This document shows positions 34,057-36,899 of a stretch of 36,899 bases of DNA, piece after piece; position 1 is the stretch's first letter; every line of letters begins with the position of its first letter. Source of the stretch: an uncultured Bacteroidales bacterium (GTDB lineage: Bacteria; Bacteroidota; Bacteroidia; Bacteroidales; Muribaculaceae); assembly GCA_947175575.1 (NCBI GenBank), contig CAMWNG010000013.1:1-36899 (forward strand). Reading direction: 5' to 3'. The translations under genes and the position numbers were made by a program. The notes under the pieces were generated by a model. That model was not told the origin of the DNA and did not search any database. It was given only the letters and a program-made list of their open reading frames with translations.

Positions 34057-34782
34057 TTACTGCGGCCGGTGTGCCGTCGCTGAGAATTCGCCGAGCACCG
34101 GGGTGTTGAAAGTGGAAAGGTCAATCGGACCGCTGCATCCGGGCAGTTCTCCTTTATGGGAGTGCTGCCAGAATGTCCACCGTTCGCGCTCGGGCAGGGG
34201 CGGGGTGGTGAACGAACATATCCACAGGGGAATATCATCGAAATTTCCGCGCACGAACCGTCCGTAACCGTTCTTGTTGGTGTAGATTATGGGCGACATT
34301 CCCTGCAGTTCGAGCTGGTAAATCAGCTCGCGCAGATTGGACACCACGGCATCGGTAGTGATGTCGGTGGGATTGGTCCATTCTTCAAGATCGATAGCCA
34401 CCGGTAGATTCAGAGAGCGACCCCTTGCGGCGCGCATGATATTGTCGGCCTGCAACGCCGGGCTGACATCGAACCGGAAGAAGTGGTAGATGCCCACCTG
34501 TAGTCCTGCTGCTTTGGCTGCACGGTAGTTTTTCTCGAAAAAACGGTCGCGCCAGGTCGCTCCCTCGGTAGCTTTGATGTAGGCGAATGTCACTCCGGCT
34601 CGGGCGAGTGAATCGAAGTCAACCGCTCCGTTATGCCCCGACACGTCGACGCCCATCACCGGATAGAGCGAGCGGTCGACATCGACGTGGGCGATCCCGC
34701 TGTCCCACATGCGTGTGATCATAGTGGCCAGAATCGCCAACATGGTCACAGCGATTATGGATATGGCGATTTTCCTGGCCAA
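34057..34782 (-). CDS. Glycoside hydrolase family 25 lysozyme, membrane-anchored
   Basis: The 241-residue protein starts from a TTG two bases before the upstream gene's stop and gives MARKIAISIIAVTMLAILAT, a membrane anchor or signal; an in-frame TAG lies just upstream and the next ATG (34743) would cut the basic start. GH25 marks are visible: VMGVDVSGHNGAVDF with the catalytic aspartate, YIKATEGATWRD, GIYHFFRF, and the second acid in VAIDLEEW. GH25 enzymes cut the beta-1,4 bond of peptidoglycan after MurNAc. It is directly after a C69 dipeptidase with a one-base gap, suggesting one operon for cell-wall turnover. Confidence 0.85.
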   Translation of the reverse strand: MARKIAISIIAVTMLAILATMITRMWDSGIAHVDVDRSLYPVMGVDVSGHNGAVDFDSLARAGVTFAYIKATEGATWRDRFFEKNYRAAKAAGLQVGIYHFFRFDVSPALQADNIMRAARGRSLNLPVAIDLEEWTNPTDITTDAVVSNLRELIYQLELQGMSPIIYTNKNGYGRFVRGNFDDIPLWICSFTTPPLPERERWTFWQHSHKGELPGCSGPIDLSTFNTPVLGEFSATAHRPQ

Positions 34783-34783
34783 A

Positions 34784-36415
34784 TTACTCTACTTTGAGTC
34801 GGTCGCCTTGTTCGCGGACAATCGATTCGTAATACTTGCTGTCGTAACCGCCCCAGTCGGGTTGCACGGGTACGCCTTCGGGTGTGCGGGCGAAAGATCC
34901 GTCGGGATTCTGTTTCTTGATATTGCCGTCGAGGAATTTTACAAGCAGAAAATCGCCCAGGCGCTTGTAAGCTGATGTGATGTCTGCTGCCGAAGCTTCG
35001 GTGACACCGTTCAGCACCTCTTGCGCGCGTTCATAGGGCACATCGGCCGTAAGAGCATTTTCAAGCAGATCGACCTGATTTTCGAGATTGGATTCGAACG
35101 CGGTCTGAACCTTGCGGATGTCGGGAATCATCTGCGAATAACGGTTATAAGCCTGATTGGCCACATAATTGTTAACCCAGAACATGGCATCCCAACTTAG
35201 ATCGTACATGTCCCCGTTGCCGGGAGCGACCTGATGGGGCACAGAGCTGTTTGAGTTGAACACCGGGAAATAGACGCAAGTGTTGGCGTCGTCAACCCCG
35301 AACCACAGGATTCCCTTCATGGCCGGATGGCGGGCGGCGTTCATGTCGCTTACGAAGGAGAAACCGGTCTGCTGGGTGGCGATCGCACGTTCGTGGGTGT
35401 ATGTCGATCCGTCCACTTCGTAAGTCAGCGGGCGCCAGCGGTAGGGCACCGCATACGGTCCGGCGCCTATGTCGGTGGTCATATCGAGGGGGGTACCTTC
35501 GAAGTGGTCGCGCATCATCCATTTGAGATCGTTGGCGCTTACTTTTTTCGACGGTTTTACCCAGAGCGGGAGCACTTCGCCTGTGCCTTCTGTGATCCAG
35601 CCGAGCCACTTGTCGGCCTCGCCTTCGGGCAAAAAGCGGTTGTAGTAGCTCCACACGCGACCGTCGCATCCGCGGAGCGCGCCGAGATCAGTGACGGCAT
35701 AGGTGCGCGAGAAATCGAAATCCTCGTCCTTGCCGTTATAAAGCCCCTGTTCACGGGCAAATGAAATAACGTCGGGAGAATAGAGTGTCTCAGGATCGTT
35801 CAGCGGGAACGTGTGTATGCGCGAATGATTGGCATGACCGCTGATATATCCGTCAGGCACACGGCGGGCAACCCATACTGCTCCGGGATCGCTCTTGCCT
35901 TTGCCGATGAGTTCCATGATCCACACCTCGTCAGGGTCGGCGATCGAGAACGATTCGCCCTCGGAAGCATAACCGTAGTCCTTGACCAGGTCAGTCATGA
36001 TCTGGACGGCCTCACGGGCTGTCTTGGCGCGCTGCAGGGTGATGTAAATGAGCGAGCCGTAGTCTATGAGGCCCGACCCGGCCAGTTCCTCACGTCCACC
36101 CCATGTCGATTCGCTGATAGTGAGGCCGTGTTCGTTCATATTTCCGACGGTGGCGTATGTGTGGGCCACTTCGGGAATCTCGCCCAGAACGCGGTGTGTG
36201 TCCCAGTCCACCACCTGGTGCATCGCGCCGGGAGCATGGTCGGCGGCCGGCTGGCTGTACAGCTCGCCGTAGAGCACATGAGCGTCGGCGGCATAGGTTA
36301 TCATTGTCGAACCGGAATCGGTGGCGCCTTTGGCGGCTATCAGACTCGTGCAAGCATCGGCGGCTGTCCATGAAAGCAGTGCGGCTACGAGCGGATATGC
36401 AAATCGAAGATTCAT
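34784..36415 (-). CDS. Exported C69-family dipeptidase
   Basis: The 543-residue protein has a signal peptide ending ADA before Cys22, the N-terminal nucleophile expected in peptidase family C69 (CTSLIAAKGATDSGSTMITYAADAH). It continues with GREELAGSGLIDYGSLIYITLQRAKTAREAVQI, typical of PepD/C69 dipeptidases and related Ntn hydrolases, and GVDDANTCVYFPV. It should cut dipeptides in the periplasm, an energy source for these asaccharolytic-leaning bacteria. It is the first gene of a two-gene unit with the lysozyme. A TAATTTTG -7 box lies at 36468-36475 with no clear -33. Confidence 0.88.
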   Translation of the reverse strand: MNLRFAYPLVAALLSWTAADACTSLIAAKGATDSGSTMITYAADAHVLYGELYSQPAADHAPGAMHQVVDWDTHRVLGEIPEVAHTYATVGNMNEHGLTISESTWGGREELAGSGLIDYGSLIYITLQRAKTAREAVQIMTDLVKDYGYASEGESFSIADPDEVWIMELIGKGKSDPGAVWVARRVPDGYISGHANHSRIHTFPLNDPETLYSPDVISFAREQGLYNGKDEDFDFSRTYAVTDLGALRGCDGRVWSYYNRFLPEGEADKWLGWITEGTGEVLPLWVKPSKKVSANDLKWMMRDHFEGTPLDMTTDIGAGPYAVPYRWRPLTYEVDGSTYTHERAIATQQTGFSFVSDMNAARHPAMKGILWFGVDDANTCVYFPVFNSNSSVPHQVAPGNGDMYDLSWDAMFWVNNYVANQAYNRYSQMIPDIRKVQTAFESNLENQVDLLENALTADVPYERAQEVLNGVTEASAADITSAYKRLGDFLLVKFLDGNIKKQNPDGSFARTPEGVPVQPDWGGYDSKYYESIVREQGDRLKVE

Positions 36416-36467
36416 AAATGTCTAATAATCGGTTTATAAAACAGCAAAGCCTTATAGGCTCAAAGGA

Positions 36468-36475
36468 CAAAATTA
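36468..36475 (-). promoter_or_regulatory. Likely -7 box for the C69/lysozyme operon
   Basis: TAATTTTG on the minus strand 53 bases upstream of the start; no good TTTG at 19-21 bases is seen. It is divergent from the tRNA-Arg promoter. Confidence 0.45.
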
Positions 36476-36505
36476 CTAAAAAAAAGCCAAAGCGTAACCC
36501 CAAAT

Positions 36506-36536
36506 TTTGTTAAATGGATAAAAAGTAGTAAATTTG
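36506..36536 (+). promoter_or_regulatory. Promoter of tRNA-Arg
   Basis: TTTG (36506-36509), 19 bases and TAAATTTG (36529-36536) give a perfect consensus promoter. The tRNA starts 14 bases after the -7 box. Confidence 0.85.
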
Positions 36537-36549
36537 TAGCCGCAAAAAC

Positions 36550-36623
36550 GGTCCGGTAGCTCAGCTGGATAGAGCAACAGCCTTCTAAGCTGTGGGTCTT
36601 GGGTTCGAATCCCAACCGGATCA
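36550..36623 (+). tRNA. tRNA-Arg (anticodon TCT)
   Basis: Acceptor GGTCCGG pairs with CCGGATC, the D arm is GCTC...GAGC, the anticodon arm ACAGC-CTTCTAA-GCTGT gives TCT, and the T arm is TGGG-TTCGAAT-CCCA. The discriminator is A and CCA is not encoded. Confidence 0.96.
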
Positions 36624-36692
36624 CGAATGAAATGAGGGAGCGGGTTGGATGAGAACCCAAGGGTTCGTCATCGCGTAGCGCTTTCGTGGAAA

Positions 36693-36710
36693 GAATCCCA
36701 ACCGGGTCAC
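36693..36710 (+). repeat. Second, degenerate copy of the tRNA-Arg 3' end
   Basis: GAATCCCAACCGGGTCAC at 36693-36710 repeats 36607-36624 with one mismatch, 86 bases downstream. Before it stands GGGTTCG at 36661-36667, so the T-arm sequence is present but split by about 25 bases, and a strong hairpin (36648-36672) precedes. It is a candidate att remnant or tRNA fossil. Confidence 0.6.
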
Positions 36711-36715
36711 ATAAG

Positions 36716-36750
36716 GGTCACAAATTCGACAAGGATTTGTGGCCATTTTT
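36716..36750 (+). terminator. Intrinsic terminator of the tRNA-Arg transcript
   Basis: GGTCACAAAT (36716-36725) and ATTTGTGGCC (36735-36744) form a 10-bp stem with one G-U pair, followed by TTTTT at 36746-36750. It lies after the degenerate tRNA copy, so both should be in one transcript. Confidence 0.8.
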
Positions 36751-36863
36751 GTGTTCCTATGAGATTGCGACGAACACTAGCCGCCACGCCCTCGGAGTTT
36801 ACGAATTTGACCGGTAAGAATAAAAAAGCACCTTAAAATAGAGCCTAATCCAAATTAAATTGC

Positions 36864-36871
36864 TATATTTG
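36864..36871 (+). promoter_or_regulatory. -7 box at the window end
   Basis: TATATTTG on the plus strand, 28 bases before the edge, possibly for a gene just outside. No -33 TTTG is seen. Between 36751 and here I see nothing else. Confidence 0.35.
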
Positions 36872-36899
36872 CAACATATTTACAAATACGCTCCTTAAA

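Noticed and set aside
1-36899. CRISPR arrays, insertion sequences, rRNA genes
   Set aside because: No regularly spaced repeats, transposase genes or rRNA stretches were found by reading; a search could still find short remnants.

Overview
The window looks like a chromosomal segment from a Bacteroidales gut-type anaerobe, and a Muribaculaceae-like genome is my best guess. Four things point there. Nearly every intergenic start has the Bacteroidetes promoter (TTTG, 19-20 bases, TAnnTTTG) and few Shine-Dalgarno sites are seen. The gene families are typical: VorB-type ferredoxin oxidoreductase, BspA-like leucine-rich repeat protein, Bacteroidetes-size LptD, C69 peptidase. The core genes are GC-rich and tightly overlapping, with AT-rich islands between them. 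The tRNA genes do not encode CCA. I could not run any search, so family names rest on motifs and length.

Layout. Positions 114-2805: promoter and four-gene 2-oxoacid:ferredoxin oxidoreductase operon closed by a hairpin. 2860-4689: MsbA-like ABC exporter. 4773-6119: short malic enzyme. 6169-9394: ArnT/PMT-like glycosyltransferase, exported protein and thiol peroxidase. 9486-10882: a stand-alone DUF234-type AAA ATPase with its own promoter and a palindrome. 10996-12360: exported alpha/beta hydrolase, convergent with and overlapping radA. 12355-20915 (minus): one nine-gene operon, yicC > neuC-like > neuA-like > CBS-nucleotidyltransferase > obg > prmC > recX > TrmH-family methylase > radA, mostly with ATGA start/stop overlaps. 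A partial nonulosonic (sialic/legionaminic type) acid pathway sits inside this housekeeping operon.

21071-22282 (minus): toxin-antitoxin pair, an odd hairpin-rich stretch with a possible 39-residue ORF, and tRNA-Pro(GGG) with promoter and terminator. 22438-24163: PASTA protein and RluA-type pseudouridine synthase, overlapping. 24297-25446 (minus): mdh followed by two micro-ORFs overlapping by ATGA. 25601-29234 (minus): an AT-richer glycosyltransferase and a BspA-like LRR surface protein. 29235-30053: 800 bases without a normal gene, holding a strong promoter and a roughly 330-base structured RNA that I do not recognise. 30054-33916 (minus): small membrane protein, acyl-ACP thioesterase, LptD. 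34057-36415 (minus): GH25 lysozyme and C69 dipeptidase. 36506-36750 (plus): tRNA-Arg(TCT) with promoter, a degenerate second copy of its 3' end, and a terminator.

The most novel-looking items are the structured RNA at 29522-29850, the coupled micro-ORF pair at 24297-24427, the three-arm hairpin/small ORF at 21884-22003, and the partial nonulosonate cassette. Many of the other genes serve the envelope (LptD, MsbA, GT39, GT4, thioesterase, lysozyme, NulO genes).
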